64,000 bases of DNA from CAVZVZ01 sp963778895 (GTDB taxonomy: Bacteria; Actinomycetota; Acidimicrobiia; Acidimicrobiales; Acidimicrobilacustridaceae): NCBI GenBank assembly GCA_963778895.1, contig CAVZVZ010000005.1, forward strand, positions 310,001 through 374,000, written 5' to 3'. Of this stretch, positions 46,597 to 57,085 are shown one piece after another (position 1 is the first letter of the stretch; each line of letters opens with the position of its first letter). Both the position numbers and the translations under genes were made by a program. The notes under the pieces were generated by a model. The model saw nothing but the letters and a program-made list of their open reading frames with translations. It was not told the origin of the DNA and searched no databases.

Positions 46597-47499
46597 GTGA
46601 AAGCGCTGGTGACTGGCGTAGCCGGATTCGTCGGCCGCCATCTCGTGACCCATCTCGAAGCGAGCGGCGACGCCGTGACCGGGATCGATCGCGAGCACGG
46701 GATCGACTTGCTCGACCCGCCCGCGCTCCTCGACGCCATCGCGGCCGCGCAGCCCGACGCGGTGTACCACCTCGGCGGTTGGAGCGATGTGGGTGGCTCG
46801 TGGGACGAGCCTCGTGCCGCGTTCCGCGTCAACGCCGAGGGCACGCTCAACGTGCTCGAGGCCTGTCGCACCGTCGGGGTGGCGCGCGTGCTGTTGGTCA
46901 GCAGCGCCGACGTCTACGGCAAGGTGTCGCTGTCGGAGCTGCCGCTCACCGAGGAGTCACCTTTCCGACCGGTGACCCCGTACGCCGCCAGCAAGATCGC
47001 CGCCGACGAGCTGGGACTGCAGGCGTGGCTCGGCTACGGGCTCGAGGTGTTGCGCGTCCGGGCCTTCAACCATCTCGGCCCCGGTCAGACGAACCGCTTC
47101 GTCTGTCCCGCGCTCGCTGAGCGCATCGCGCTCAACGAGCTCGAAGGCCGAGAGGTCGTCACCGTGGGAAACCTCACCCCTCGCCGCGACTTCACCGACG
47201 TTCGCGATGTCGTGCGCGCCTATCGCACTGCTCGTCGAGAACGGCGAGCCGGGCGAGGCCTACAACGTGTGCTCGGGCCACGACATCGCCATCGCCGAGC
47301 TGGCCGATCGTCTCATCGCCATGGCCGCCCGCCCGATGCGGCTCGAAGGCGACCCCGCCCTGCAGCGACCGGTCGACGTGCCGGTCCTTCGGGGCGATTA
47401 CACGAAGCTCCACAAGGCCACCGGCGTGGAACCCCGAGATCGACGCTCGATCAGACCCTGCTGGACGTCCTCGACGAGTGGCGCGACCGCATCGCCTGA
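46597..47499 (+). CDS. rmd: GDP-6-deoxy-D-mannose reductase-like SDR, frameshifted
   Basis: Extended SDR: TGVAGFVGRHLVTHL (NAD(P) motif), YHLGGWSDVGGSWDEPRAAFRVNAEGTLNVLEAC, active site LLVSSADVYGKV and TPYAASKIAADEL (Y-x3-K). FNHLGPGQTNRFVCPALAERIA is characteristic of GDP-4-keto-6-deoxymannose reductases. Shifts near 47225 and 47440 are needed to read AYNVCSGHDIAIAELAD and TLLDVLDEWRDRIA. With gmd 560 nt downstream it would make GDP-D-rhamnose. Wrong assignment among close SDRs is possible. Confidence 0.82.
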   Translation: MKALVTGVAGFVGRHLVTHLEASGDAVTGIDREHGIDLLDPPALLDAIAAAQPDAVYHLGGWSDVGGSWDEPRAAFRVNAEGTLNVLEACRTVGVARVLLVSSADVYGKVSLSELPLTEESPFRPVTPYAASKIAADELGLQAWLGYGLEVLRVRAFNHLGPGQTNRFVCPALAERIALNELEGREVVTVGNLTPRRDFTDVRDVVRAYRTARRERRAGRGLQRVLGPRHRHRRAGRSSHRHGRPPDAARRRPRPAATGRRAGPSGRLHEAPQGHRRGTPRSTLDQTLLDVLDEWRDRIA

Positions 47500-47509
47500 G
47501 GCGGCGTCG

Positions 47510-48009
47510 TCAGCTCAGCGGGCGCGTTGTTCGGCGAGGAGTGACACGCACGCGGCGCAGCGCATCGGTGAGCACCGAACGCTCACGCCCGTCGTAGCTG
47601 TCGTCGCGCAGCGCGGCGAAGGTGCTCTCCCAACGACCGAGCACGATCTCGACCTGTTGCGGCGTCACCGACTCGAACCACACGAGGTCGTTCTCGAACA
47701 ACGCGAGCTGCAGCTCGACTTCGGTGTGCTGGGTCGACGACGACCGGCAGTCGATCGGCCTTGGCCAGCGGGTAGTCGGTGCCGGCGACGAGCTCGTGCG
47801 GCGTGACCTTGAAGAGCCCCGCCAGCAGCGCCACGGTGCGCTCACCGGGCATCGTCATGCCCGCTTCGAGGTGCGACACCGACGACTCGCGAGACGGCCA
47901 GACGCTCCGCCAGCTCCTGCTGGGTCCAACCGAGCTTGGCGCGGTGCGCGGCGAGGCGCCGACCGAAACGTTCTTGATGATCAGGACCAGGAGCAGGGAC
48001 TTCGCGCAC
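47510..48009 (-). CDS. XRE-family transcriptional regulator, frameshifted
   Basis: From GTG 48009: a short start, then the HTH RFGRRLAAHRAKLGWTQQELAERLAVSR, a shift near 47890, and VSHLEAGMTMPGERTVALLAGLFKVTPHELVAGTDYP. A further shift near 47740 leads to HTEVELQLALFENDLVWFESVTPQQVEIVLGRWESTFAALRD and a basic end. About 165 residues. The Cro/CI-type domain with TQQELA is clear; the C-terminal domain is not recognised. Set between rmd and gmd, convergent and divergent respectively, it may control the deoxysugar genes. Confidence 0.75.
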
Positions 48010-48060
48010 GTGCCAACCCACTTAGCAGACGGGATCTCCGTCGCAGGATAGACCGACCCC

Positions 48061-49042
<982 letters not shown>

Positions 49043-49046
49043 TCAC

Positions 49047-49980
49047 ATGATCACCGTTCTCGCCGGAGGCGTCGGTGCCGCACGCATGCTGGCCGGGCCT
49101 CGTACAGGTGGTGCCGCCGCAGCGAGATCACCGCGATCGTCAACGTCGGTGACGACGTGGTCCTGCACGGCCTGGCGATCAGTCCCGACCTCGACACCGT
49201 CACGTACACGCTCGCCGGCGCCATCGACCCCGAACGCGGTTGGGGCCTCGAGGGCGAGACGTGGTCGGCGATGGAGATGCTCGGTCGCCTCGGAGGCGAG
49301 CGTTGGTTCAATCTCGGCGATCAGGACCTGGGCACTCACCTGTACCGCACGGGGCGGCTGGCCGATGGGGCCGACCTCGCCACCGTCACCGCCGAGATCA
49401 CCCGCGCCTGGGGCCTCGAGCTGCGCTGCTGCCCGCAACGAACGATCCACTGCGCACCTTCGTGACCTTGCCCGACGAGGGTGACATCGAGGTCGGCTTC
49501 CAGGAGTACTTCGTTCGTCGGCAACATGATGTGGCGGTGTCCGCCGTGCGTTTCGACGGTGCCGACGCGGCGCGTCCCGCCCCGGGAGTGCTCGAAGCCA
49601 TCGCGGCGGCCGACACGATCGTCGTGGCGCCCAGCAACCCCATTGTTTCGATCGGACCCGTGCTCGCCGTTCCCGGCGTACGCCAAGCGGTCGAGCGCGA
49701 CGCGATCGAACGGTGGCGGTGTCGCCCATCATCGCCGGCGCCGCGCTCAAAGGTCCGGCCGACCGCCTGCATGCAAGAGCTCGGCCACGACGCGTCGGTG
49801 GTCGGCGTGGCCCGGCTGTACGAACCCTTCACCTCGACGCTGGTGATCGACGAGGCCGATCGAGCCTCGGCGCCGGCGGTTGACGCCGCCGGTGTGCGTA
49901 GCGTGGTCACTCAGACGATCATGCGGACGCCGGCCGATGCCGCCGAGCTGGCACGCGTCACGCTCGGAGCCCTGTCTTGA
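49047..49980 (+). CDS. fbiA: 2-phospho-L-lactate transferase (FbiA/CofD), multiply frameshifted
   Basis: Opens MITVLAGGVGAARMLAG, the GG-x-G start of CofD. Shifts near 49100, 49435 and 49725 are needed to read IVNVGDDVVLHGLAISPDLDTVTYTLAGAIDPERGWGL, WFNLGDQDLGTHLYRTGRL and FVTLPDEGDIEVGFQEYFVRRQHDVAV. ILVAPSNP-like IVVAPSNPIVSIGPVLAVPGVR and the end follow. About 310 residues. It joins the phospholactyl/PEP-derived moiety from a GDP/GPP intermediate to the deazaflavin FO in F420 synthesis. Followed directly by cofE. Confidence 0.9.
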
Positions 49981-49998
49981 GCCAATGGAAGAACTGTG

Positions 49999-50715
49999 AT
50001 GGCGAGACTCGAGATCATCCCTGTCGAGGGCCTGCCCGAGATCGGGGTCGGTGATGACCTGGCGACGTTGATCGCCGACGCCACGACCGCGCAGGGCACC
50101 CCGCTTCTCGATCACGACGTGCTGGTCGTCACCCAGAAGATCGTGTCGAAGGTCGAGGGTCAGATCGTGGAGGTCGATCCCGACGACCCGCTGTCACACA
50201 AGCCCCTCGTCGAGCGCGAGTCGGTCCGTGTGCTGCGTCGCCGTGGCGATCTCGTCATCTCCGAAACCCGCCACGGGTTCGTGTGCGCCAACGCCGGGAT
50301 CGATCTGTCGAACGTGGCTCGCGGCTTCGCCGCGTTGCTGCCCGAGGATTCCGATCGGTCGGCCCGTCGAGTTCGCGACGCCCTCCGCGGTCGCGCCGGC
50401 GTCGACGTGGCCGTGATCGTGTCCGACACCTTCGGCCGGACGTGGCGTCGCGGCGTGACCGACGTGGCCATCGGCTGCGCGGGGTCTGACCGCCATCGCC
50501 GACCTGCGTGGCACCACCGACTCCTTCGGCCGCGAGTTGCAGGTGACCGAGGTGGCGATCGTCGACGAGATCGCCGCCGCGGCCGAGCTGGTGATGGGCA
50601 AGGCCACCGGCGTGCCCGTCGCCATCGTGCGGGGCGTCGAATCCTGAATGGTTCGGCGAAGGCAGCGTCGCAGCGCGACGTCGTGCGCCACCCCACCGAA
50701 GACCTCTTCCGCTAG
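49999..50715 (+). CDS. cofE: coenzyme F420-0:L-glutamate ligase (CofE domain), frameshifted
   Basis: Starts ATG 49999 (ARLEIIPVEGLPEIGVGDDLATLI). Motifs DVLVVTQKIVSKVEGQIVEV, GFVCANAGIDLSNV and VIVSDTFGRTWRRGVTDVAIGCAG are diagnostic of CofE/FbiB N-domain. A shift near 50480 leads to TAIADLRGTTDSFGRELQVTEVAIVDEIAAAAELVMGKATGVPVAIVRG, and another near 50645 to VVRHPTEDLFR-TAG. It ends there, about 239 residues, so it lacks the C-terminal FMN nitroreductase domain of mycobacterial FbiB. Adds glutamates to F420-0. Confidence 0.9.
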   Translation: MARLEIIPVEGLPEIGVGDDLATLIADATTAQGTPLLDHDVLVVTQKIVSKVEGQIVEVDPDDPLSHKPLVERESVRVLRRRGDLVISETRHGFVCANAGIDLSNVARGFAALLPEDSDRSARRVRDALRGRAGVDVAVIVSDTFGRTWRRGVTDVAIGCAGSDRHRRPAWHHRLLRPRVAGDRGGDRRRDRRRGRAGDGQGHRRARRHRAGRRILNGSAKAASQRDVVRHPTEDLFR

Positions 50716-50745
50716 CTACTTCCGCCTTAGCTCTCGAAATTGGCG

Positions 50746-51694
50746 TCAGCGGCGAGTGCGGAACCAGTCGAGCACGGCGGCGGCGCCGCGATCGAGGCTC
50801 GGTCTGCGGCCTCCATCCGAGCCGCTCGCCGGCGAGCGACGGATCGAGCGACGATCGGGCGAGCTCGCCGGCGCGCGCCGGTGCGTGGGTCGCCGGCTCC
50901 GTGACTCCGGCCGCGCCTGCCATCGACTCGTACAGCTCGTTCACCGACGTCTCGACGCCGGTGCCGATGTTGAAGAGCGTCTCCGATCCACCGTCGATGG
51001 CGCGGACGAAGGCGTCGACCACGTCGTCGACGTAGACGAAGTCGCGGGTCTGCTTGCCGTCGCCGAAGATCACGCACGGGTCGCCGCTCAACAATTTGCC
51101 GGCGAAGATGGCGACCACACCGGCTTCGCCGTTCGGGTCCTGCCGCGGTCCGTAGACGTTGGCCAGTGCCAACGCGGTGAAGTCGAGACCGTGAAGTGAG
51201 CGATAGGCGAAGAGGTAGTCGTCGACGACCTTCTTGGCCACGCCGTAGGGCGACACCGGATGCTGCGGATGCGTCTCGCGGACCGGGAGGTCCTCGGGGC
51301 GCGGTTCACCGAAGATCGTGCCGCCGCTCGAGGCGACCACCACCTTGCGCGTTCCGGCCCGGCGGGCGCCTTCGAGTACCTGGAGGCTGCCGAGGACGTT
51401 CACCTCGGCATCGAAGACCGGACGGGCAACCGACACGCGCACGTCGGCCTGGGCGGCGAGGTGGAAGATCAACTCGGGCTTGCGCTCGGTGATCAGCTCC
51501 ACGACGGCCGGATCGCGGATGTCGAGGTGATGGAACGCGAGACGATCGCCGCCGTCGGCACCCGAGCCGTCGAGGTTGCTCAGGTTCCCGGTCCACAGGC
51601 TGTCGACCACATCGACGTCGTGACCCGCCCCGAGCAGCCGGTCGACGAGCGTGCTGCCGATGAAGCCGGCGCCGCCGGTGACGAGTGTGCGCAT
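50746..51694 (-). CDS. NAD-dependent sugar epimerase (GalE-like), frameshifted at C-terminus
   Basis: Extended SDR: MRTLVTGGAGFIGSTLVDRLL, HHLDIRDPAVVELI, FHLAAQADVRVSVARP, active-site ASSGGTIFGE and VSPYGVAKKVVDDYL, ANVYGPRQDPNGEAGVVAIF, and GKQTRDFVYVDDVVDAF. A shift near 50790 gives the final SLDRGAAAVLDWFRTRR. About 315 residues. The sequence fits UDP-glucose/UDP-N-acetylglucosamine 4-epimerases; the exact sugar is not decided by motif. Its ATG shares a base with the pyrophosphorylase stop (TGATG), the last gene of a six-gene minus-strand operon. Confidence 0.87.
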
Positions 51695-52701
51695 CAGTCC
51701 TCCGATGGGATGCGAGCGTCGTGCCACTGCGTGCCGGCCTCGACCGAGGTGTCCGCGCCAACGACGGTGAGTGCCTCGAGCTGCGCGCCGGCGCCGATCG
51801 TCGCACCGGGACCGATGATCGATCGCTCGATCGAGGCGCCGGCCTCGATCGATCGCGCCAGGAAGGATCGCACTGCCCGAGATCCGGGCACCCGGGACCG
51901 ATGCTGACACCGTCCATCACGACCGACTGCTCGACGAACGATTCGGAGTCCACCGCGGCCGTCGACGCGATCGCTCGCTCGGTGGTGCCACGCACCCCGT
52001 CGATCAGATCCAGCTGCACTTGGAGGTAGGTGGCCGGCGTGCCGGCGTCGACCCAGTAGGCGTCGGACTGCATCGCGAAGAGCGTGCCGTCGGTGACCAT
52101 GGCCGGGAACGTCTCACGTTCGATCGACACCTTGCGACCGCCGGGGATGCGTTCGAGCACCGACGGCTCGAGCACGTAGGTGCCGGAGTTGATCCAGTTC
52201 GACGGCGCCTCGGCCGGCCGGCGGCTTCTCGATGAAGGCCTCGACCAGCCCCCGCTCGTCGGACGACACGACGCCGTAGCGCGACGGATCGTCGACCGGT
52301 GTGAGGGCGATCGTGCACTCGGCTTTGCGCTCGCGATGGAGGTTCCACAGCCCGGCGATGTCGAGATCGGTCAGCACGTCGCCGTTGACGACGATGAAGG
52401 TGCTGTCGACGCCACCCTCGTCGGCCGCGAAGCGCACGGCGCCCGCGGTGTCGAGCGGCTCGCCTTCGACCGCGTAGTGCAGGCGGACACCTGCGCACAC
52501 GTCGTCGGGATAGGCCTCGATGAAGGCATCGGGCCGGTAGCCGAGCGAGAGGATGGCGTCGTCGACGCCGTGCTCCGCGAGCTTGGCCAGCACCCGCTCG
52601 ATCATCGGACGGTCGACGATCGGCAGCATCTGCTTGGGGATCGTCGTCGTCAAAGGACGCAACCGCGTCCCGAAACCGCCGACCAGAACGACCGCTCTCA
52701 C
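51694..52701 (-). CDS. sugar-1-phosphate nucleotidylyltransferase (mannose-1-P guanylyltransferase type), frameshifted
   Basis: Starts MRAVVLVGGFGTRLRPLTTTIPKQMLP (nucleotide loop). FIVVNGDVLTDLDIAGLWNLH has the metal Asp, then VSSDERGLVEAFIEKPP. Shifts near 52215, 51880 and nearby are needed to read LERIPGGRKVSIERETFPAMVTDGTLFAMQSDAYWVDAGTPATYLQ and a hexapeptide-repeat end (ASIERSIIGPGATIGAGAQLEALTVVGADT). About 335 residues. This two-domain plan equals mycobacterial GDP-mannose pyrophosphorylase (Rv3264c). It probably makes the GDP-mannose used by gmd. ATGA overlap with the upstream His-rich gene. Confidence 0.87.
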
Positions 52702-53420
52702 TGGCTGGACGTGGGCACCGTGGTACTCGACGGGACCGGGACGGTCAGCGTCGAGGACGGGGTGGGAGTCGAAGCCGACGATCCGGTGACGTCACTCAAG
52801 TTGTCGAGCGTGGGAATGCTGTCGGGCTTGGGCACATCGGTGCCGTCCGGCACCACCGCGAAGGTGAACGCGGAACGATCGGCGTCGAGCTTGATGTCGC
52901 CGAAGTCGCTCGTGAACACCTGGGGTGCGGCGTTCGGGTCGTCGACGTTCCACTTGTAGACCGAGAGCTGGGCCGGCTGACCGTTGCAGTCATAGCCGTT
53001 CTCGTACTTCGTACCGTCGGGCAGGGTCCACGAGCTCTTGCCGAACTGGATGTCGACCGTCTGGCCCCACGCGCTCATGGTGGCGTTCTTGCCCGCATAG
53101 GCGTTCGAGAAGGGGTGGATGTGGATGATGCCGTCGCCGTGAGTGTGGATGCCGGTGCGATCCTCGATGGCGTCGGTGACGGGCGGTTGGAAGGCGTCGC
53201 ACACGTAGAACCCGTACGCCGCGTGCCAGTGCTCTCCCGGCTTGGGGGACGCCGCGGCGTCGGGGCTGAAGCCATTGCGCGCGACCAGGATGAGCAGCAC
53301 GCCGACGATCAGGATGCCCCCGATCGCGAGCGGGAACATGACCTTGCGTTGGTTGCTGCTCTTGACGCCGCCGGCCCTGGCGGCGCGAGCGACTTTCTTT
53401 GCGGAAGATGCCTTGCCCAT
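52698..53420 (-). CDS. His-rich single-span membrane protein, unknown
   Basis: 240 residues. A basic cytoplasmic N-terminus (KASSAKKVARAARAGG...NQRK) and one helix (VMFPLAIGGILIVGVLLILVA, about 29-49) are followed by an extracellular domain. It carries GEHWHAAYGFYVCDAFQPP, then THGDGIIHIHPF (seven His in two clusters, with two Cys: YVCD and YDCNGQ) and a Thr/Ser/Pro-rich tail. The His clusters suggest metal binding outside the membrane; the Cys pair may be a disulfide. I recognise no characterised family. Its stop overlaps the pyrophosphorylase ATG, tying it to glycan synthesis. Confidence 0.65.
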   Translation of the reverse strand: MGKASSAKKVARAARAGGVKSSNQRKVMFPLAIGGILIVGVLLILVARNGFSPDAAASPKPGEHWHAAYGFYVCDAFQPPVTDAIEDRTGIHTHGDGIIHIHPFSNAYAGKNATMSAWGQTVDIQFGKSSWTLPDGTKYENGYDCNGQPAQLSVYKWNVDDPNAAPQVFTSDFGDIKLDADRSAFTFAVVPDGTDVPKPDSIPTLDNLSDVTGSSASTPTPSSTLTVPVPSSTTVPTSSQ

Positions 53421-53434
53421 AGCGGCTGCTGAGG

Positions 53435-54701
53435 CTAGCCGCGGCCACGGGTGCTTTGAACGCGCACCGCCTCGAAGAGCTGCTCATATGCCTCGGCAAC
53501 CGCGGCCGGCGACGCCCAGCTCTCGACGAAACGGCGCCCTGACGCCCCCATGGCTTCCCGATCGCCCTCGTGGTCGAGCAAGCGGCGCACGGCCTTGGTG
53601 AAGGCCTCGGGGTCCTCGGGGGGCACGGCGAGCCCGGCACCGGCTCGCTCGACGGTGCGGGCCACCTCGGTCCCGGCATCGATGCTGGCCACGATGGGTC
53701 GGCCGGCGGCCAGGATCGAATACAGCTTGCTCGGCACGCTCGACCAGGCCAGGCCGCGCCGGAGCGGCACCACGTGGACGTCGGCGGCGGCGAGAACCTG
53801 CGGTAGCCGTGCTTTGGGCTGCATGTCCACGAACCGCACGTTGTCGAGTCCCCTCGCCCGCCGCTCGAGATCGGGTCGAGCCACGCCCCCACCGTTGATC
53901 ACGAAGGCGACGTCCGATTCCTCGGCCAGATCGACAGCGGCGTCGAGGAGGAGGTTCAGCGCCTGGGACAGGCCCACGTTGCCCGCGTACATCACGACCC
54001 GTTTGCCGGTGAGGCCGAACTCCGCTGCGATAGGAGTTCTCCTTCGGAAGCGGTCGAATCCACTCGGTGTCGACGAAGTTCGGTATCACGTGCACGCGGG
54101 AACGGGAGGCGTCGTCGCCTGCTTCTGCGCTGGACAATTTGGCGCGAACGTTGTCGGCCAGATCGTCGGACAGCACGGTCACCGCGTCGGCGCTGCGATA
54201 GGTGGTGCGTTCGAGCCAACGGGCGGCGCGGATGACCCTCTCGCCTTTGAGGTGGCCCAACTCGATGGCGACGTCCGGGAACACGTCCTGGATGTTGAAC
54301 ACGAACGGCACCCGGCGTGCCTTCGCGACCGTCCACCCCGCGGTGCCCAACGTAAGCGGTGGGGACATGGCCAGCACCACGTCCGGCTTGGTTCGGGTTG
54401 CCGCACCGACAACGGTGGCGAGCGCGGTGAAACCGCCGAACGCGAGGGCGCGGGCCGGAATGTTCCGCTTGTCGGTGGGGAACGGGTGGACACGGGTGAT
54501 GCGACCCCACGTCGTGCGCTCCGAACGAACCAATTGACCGTCCCACCCTGGTTCGAGCGCATGGTGTTGGTACCAGGGCAACGCGGTGACGACGTGGAGA
54601 CGATGACCGCGGGCCGCGAGCTCGACGACGATGCGGCTCATCACCTCGCCGGTCGGGGCCACGTCGGGCGCGAAATGGGGACAGAGCACGAGGATGTTCA
54701 T
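53435..54701 (-). CDS. family 4 glycosyltransferase (WcaI/WbuB-like), frameshifted
   Basis: MNILVLCPHFAPDVAPTGEVMSRIVVELAARGHRLHVVTALPWY is the start of the WbuB/WcaI-like GT4 group. PDVVLAMSPPLTLGTAGWTVAKARRVPFVFNIQDVFPDVAIELG is the usual conserved stretch. A shift near 54030 leads to VVMYAGNVGLSQALNLLLDAAVDLAEESDVAFVINGGG and PSKLYSILAAGRPIVASIDAGTEVARTVE. About 422 residues. ATG 54701 overlaps the upstream GT4 stop (ATGA). It transfers a sugar to the glycan or its lipid carrier; donor unknown. Confidence 0.88.
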
Positions 54702-55873
54702 GAAGCGGCCGCGCCTCTGGCCGAGCCCCGCGCGATCCGCCGGTAGAGCGAGACCAGATCGTCGACGCTGCGATCCCAGGTGAAGGTGGCCGCACGGTCG
54801 GTGGCCGCCCGGGCCAGTTCATGCCATCGACGGCGATCACGGAGGAGCCCGTCCATCGCGGTGGCCCATGCCGTGGTGTCGTCCGGATCGAGCAGCACGC
54901 CACCTTCGCCGACCACCTCGGGCAACGCTCCCGCGGTCGACGCGATGACGGGACGACCCTCGGCCATCACCTCGAGCACTGACATTCCGAAGCCCTCATA
55001 GCGTGAGGGAAACGTTAGTGCTGTGGTGCGGCGGTAGAGCACCTCGAGCACGCCATTGGGGACGCGACCCAGCCGCCGAACCTGTGAAGCGACGCCTTCG
55101 CGCGCGATGGCGGCGCGCACGTCGTCCTCGGCGGGGCCCTCGCCGCCGGGCAGGACGAGCAGGGCATCGGGGTGCTGCGACGCGATCCGCGCGAACGCAC
55201 GGATCAATGTCTCGTGGTTCTTGTGCGGATACGTGATCACGGGATACAGGAAGAACGGGCGGTCACCGATGTCGAGGCGGTCGAGCACCGCGGCTTCGTC
55301 GATCGGAACGTCGGCGGTGCCGACCAGACGCTTGGCTCCCGGCGGAAGGCAAACCATGCGATCGAGCGGCACACCCAAGCGCTCGTGCACGTCCCGTTGC
55401 ACCCAGCGGCTCAAGGTGGTGATGGCCCGAGCCCGACGAACGGTGGGCGGAACCGTCGCTCGTAGGTAGGCACGCTTCAGGGCGCTGAAGTTCTCGGGCA
55501 TCGCCCACGGCTGCAAGTCGTGCACGAGCACCACCGCCGGCGCGCCACGAAGGAACGGCGCGGTGCCACCCATGTGGTGCACGAGTTGCACACCGTCATG
55601 GCGCGTGGTCGACCGCAACCACGTGTGCTCGGCCCAGATCCGTGCCGGGCGACTCCGCCCGCTGATCGACGAGCGCCGCGGAATGAACGATCGTCCGAGA
55701 TCCGGATAGGTCGCGTCGATCTCACGGTTGAGGTACACGATCACTTCGAGGTCGTCATACGCGTCCCGCCGTTGGGCGAGAGCGCGCAGCAGACCGATGC
55801 AGTAGTCCTCGCTCCCGCCCACCTCACCGGGGGCGAGCCACAGCAGGTTGACGCCGACGCGGGTCGGGGTCAT
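54698..55873 (-). CDS. family 4 glycosyltransferase
   Basis: 391 residues, intact, from ATG 55873 (TPTRVGVNLLWLAPGEVGGSEDYCIGLLRAL). N-domain: AVVLVHDLQPWAMPENFSALKR and ITTLSRWVQRDVHERLGVP. C-domain: PFFLYPVITYPHKNHETLIRAFARI, LVLPGGEGPAEDDV, RRTTALTFPSRYEGFGMSVLEVMAEGRPVIASTAGALPEVVGEGGVLL (E-x7-E donor site). It overlaps the end of the preceding GT4 by about 50 nt and the start of the next by 4 nt, so the three are one operon. Confidence 0.92.
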   Translation of the reverse strand: MTPTRVGVNLLWLAPGEVGGSEDYCIGLLRALAQRRDAYDDLEVIVYLNREIDATYPDLGRSFIPRRSSISGRSRPARIWAEHTWLRSTTRHDGVQLVHHMGGTAPFLRGAPAVVLVHDLQPWAMPENFSALKRAYLRATVPPTVRRARAITTLSRWVQRDVHERLGVPLDRMVCLPPGAKRLVGTADVPIDEAAVLDRLDIGDRPFFLYPVITYPHKNHETLIRAFARIASQHPDALLVLPGGEGPAEDDVRAAIAREGVASQVRRLGRVPNGVLEVLYRRTTALTFPSRYEGFGMSVLEVMAEGRPVIASTAGALPEVVGEGGVLLDPDDTTAWATAMDGLLRDRRRWHELARAATDRAATFTWDRSVDDLVSLYRRIARGSARGAAAS

Positions 55874-56970
55874 GGGCTGCCTCGCGGTACGCCGCCGCGA
55901 TCTGGTTGGCGGCGCGCTCCCACGTGAAGGTGCGAGCGCGAAGGGCGCCCCGCTCCCCCTGCGCCTTGGCGCGGTCCTGGTCGCCGAGCAGCCCGTTGAT
56001 CGCGGCCGCGATGGCCGCCGGATCCGTCGGTTCGACCAACTCGACCGCATCGCCACCGACCTCCTCCGTCGAGGTTCCGGCCGAGGTCACGACCGGCGTG
56101 CCCTGGGCCATGGCCTCGAGCACGGGCAGACCGAAGCCTTCTCGCAGGCTCGGATAGCAGAAGACCGTCGCGCCGGCGTAGAGCGGGGCGAGCTCATCGG
56201 GGGGGACGAAGCCGATGACGCGAACCCGCGACCGCACTGGCGCGAGCAACGCGTCGAGGTCCTCGTTCCATCCGCGCGGGCCGACGAGGACGAGTTCGGC
56301 GTCGCGATCGACCTCGGCGAAGGCTCGCAACAGGGTGGGAAGGTTCTTGCGCGGTTCGATGGTGCCGGTCCACAGCACGAACGGTCGCTCGAGCCCGTGT
56401 TGGGCACGCGAGGCGGCGATCTGGGCCTCGTCAACCGTGTCGATGTCGATGCCCCACGGCACGATCCGAACACGTTCGGCGTCGATGCCATGCGCGATGC
56501 AATCGTCCGCTGTCGCCTTCGACGGAACCAGGACGAGGGCGGCATCGCGACGGGTCAACTGGAGGGCGCGTTTGAAGAACCGGAGCCCGTGACGGGTGAA
56601 GTGCGACGCGTCGTGCAGGAACGCGAGGTCGTGCACGGTCACGACGAGAGGCACGGACGGGGGCGGCACCGCCCCGCCGGTGGCGTGGATCACGTCGACG
56701 GGCCCAGTGGCTCGCTCCACGTTCGGGCGGCGCGCGTAGTGCCAGGACTCGTAGAGGGCGGGCTCGAGGCAGCGGCAGCATCTCGATCGGGATGGTCGGC
56801 GTCCACGCGTCGGGAGGTGGGTGGCCGTGGCGCGCCGCCACACCGATCAGTTCGATGTCGGTGAACGTCTGGAGCGCGCGGGCCGACTCGATCGCCGAAC
56901 GGGCCGTGCCGCCGGGGACCGAGTGCCAACACTGCTCGAGCGTGAACGCCACGCGGAGGCCGTCACCCAC
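55824..56970 (-). CDS. family 4 glycosyltransferase, frameshifted
   Basis: Likely start GTG 56970 (VGDGLRVAFTLEQCWHSVPGGTARSAIESARALQ). A shift near 56790 precedes LEPALYESWHYARRPNVERATGPVDVIHATGGAVPPP, then PLVVTVHDLAFLHDASHFTRHG, WTGTIEPRKNLPTLLRAFAEV, and YPSLREGFGLPVLEAMAQGTPVVTSAGTSTEEVGGDAVELV. About 382 residues. First gene of the minus-strand glycan operon (GT4-GT4-GT4-His-rich-GMP-epimerase). GGGAG lies about 11 nt before the GTG. Confidence 0.87.
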
Positions 56971-57071
56971 GGCTGGCGAGTCTCCCACGCAGGGAATCGA
57001 CCGCGTCGCACGACGTTCGGGCCGCAAGCGGGCGGCGCGGCCAGTGACGGGGTGGCTCGCATCCAGATCGG

Positions 57072-57077
57072 TAGGCT
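57072..57077 (+). promoter_or_regulatory. leaderless -10 box (TAGGCT) of fcl
   Basis: TAGGCT with an 8-nt spacer to ATG 57086. Confidence 0.4.
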
Positions 57078-57085
57078 GGCTGACC

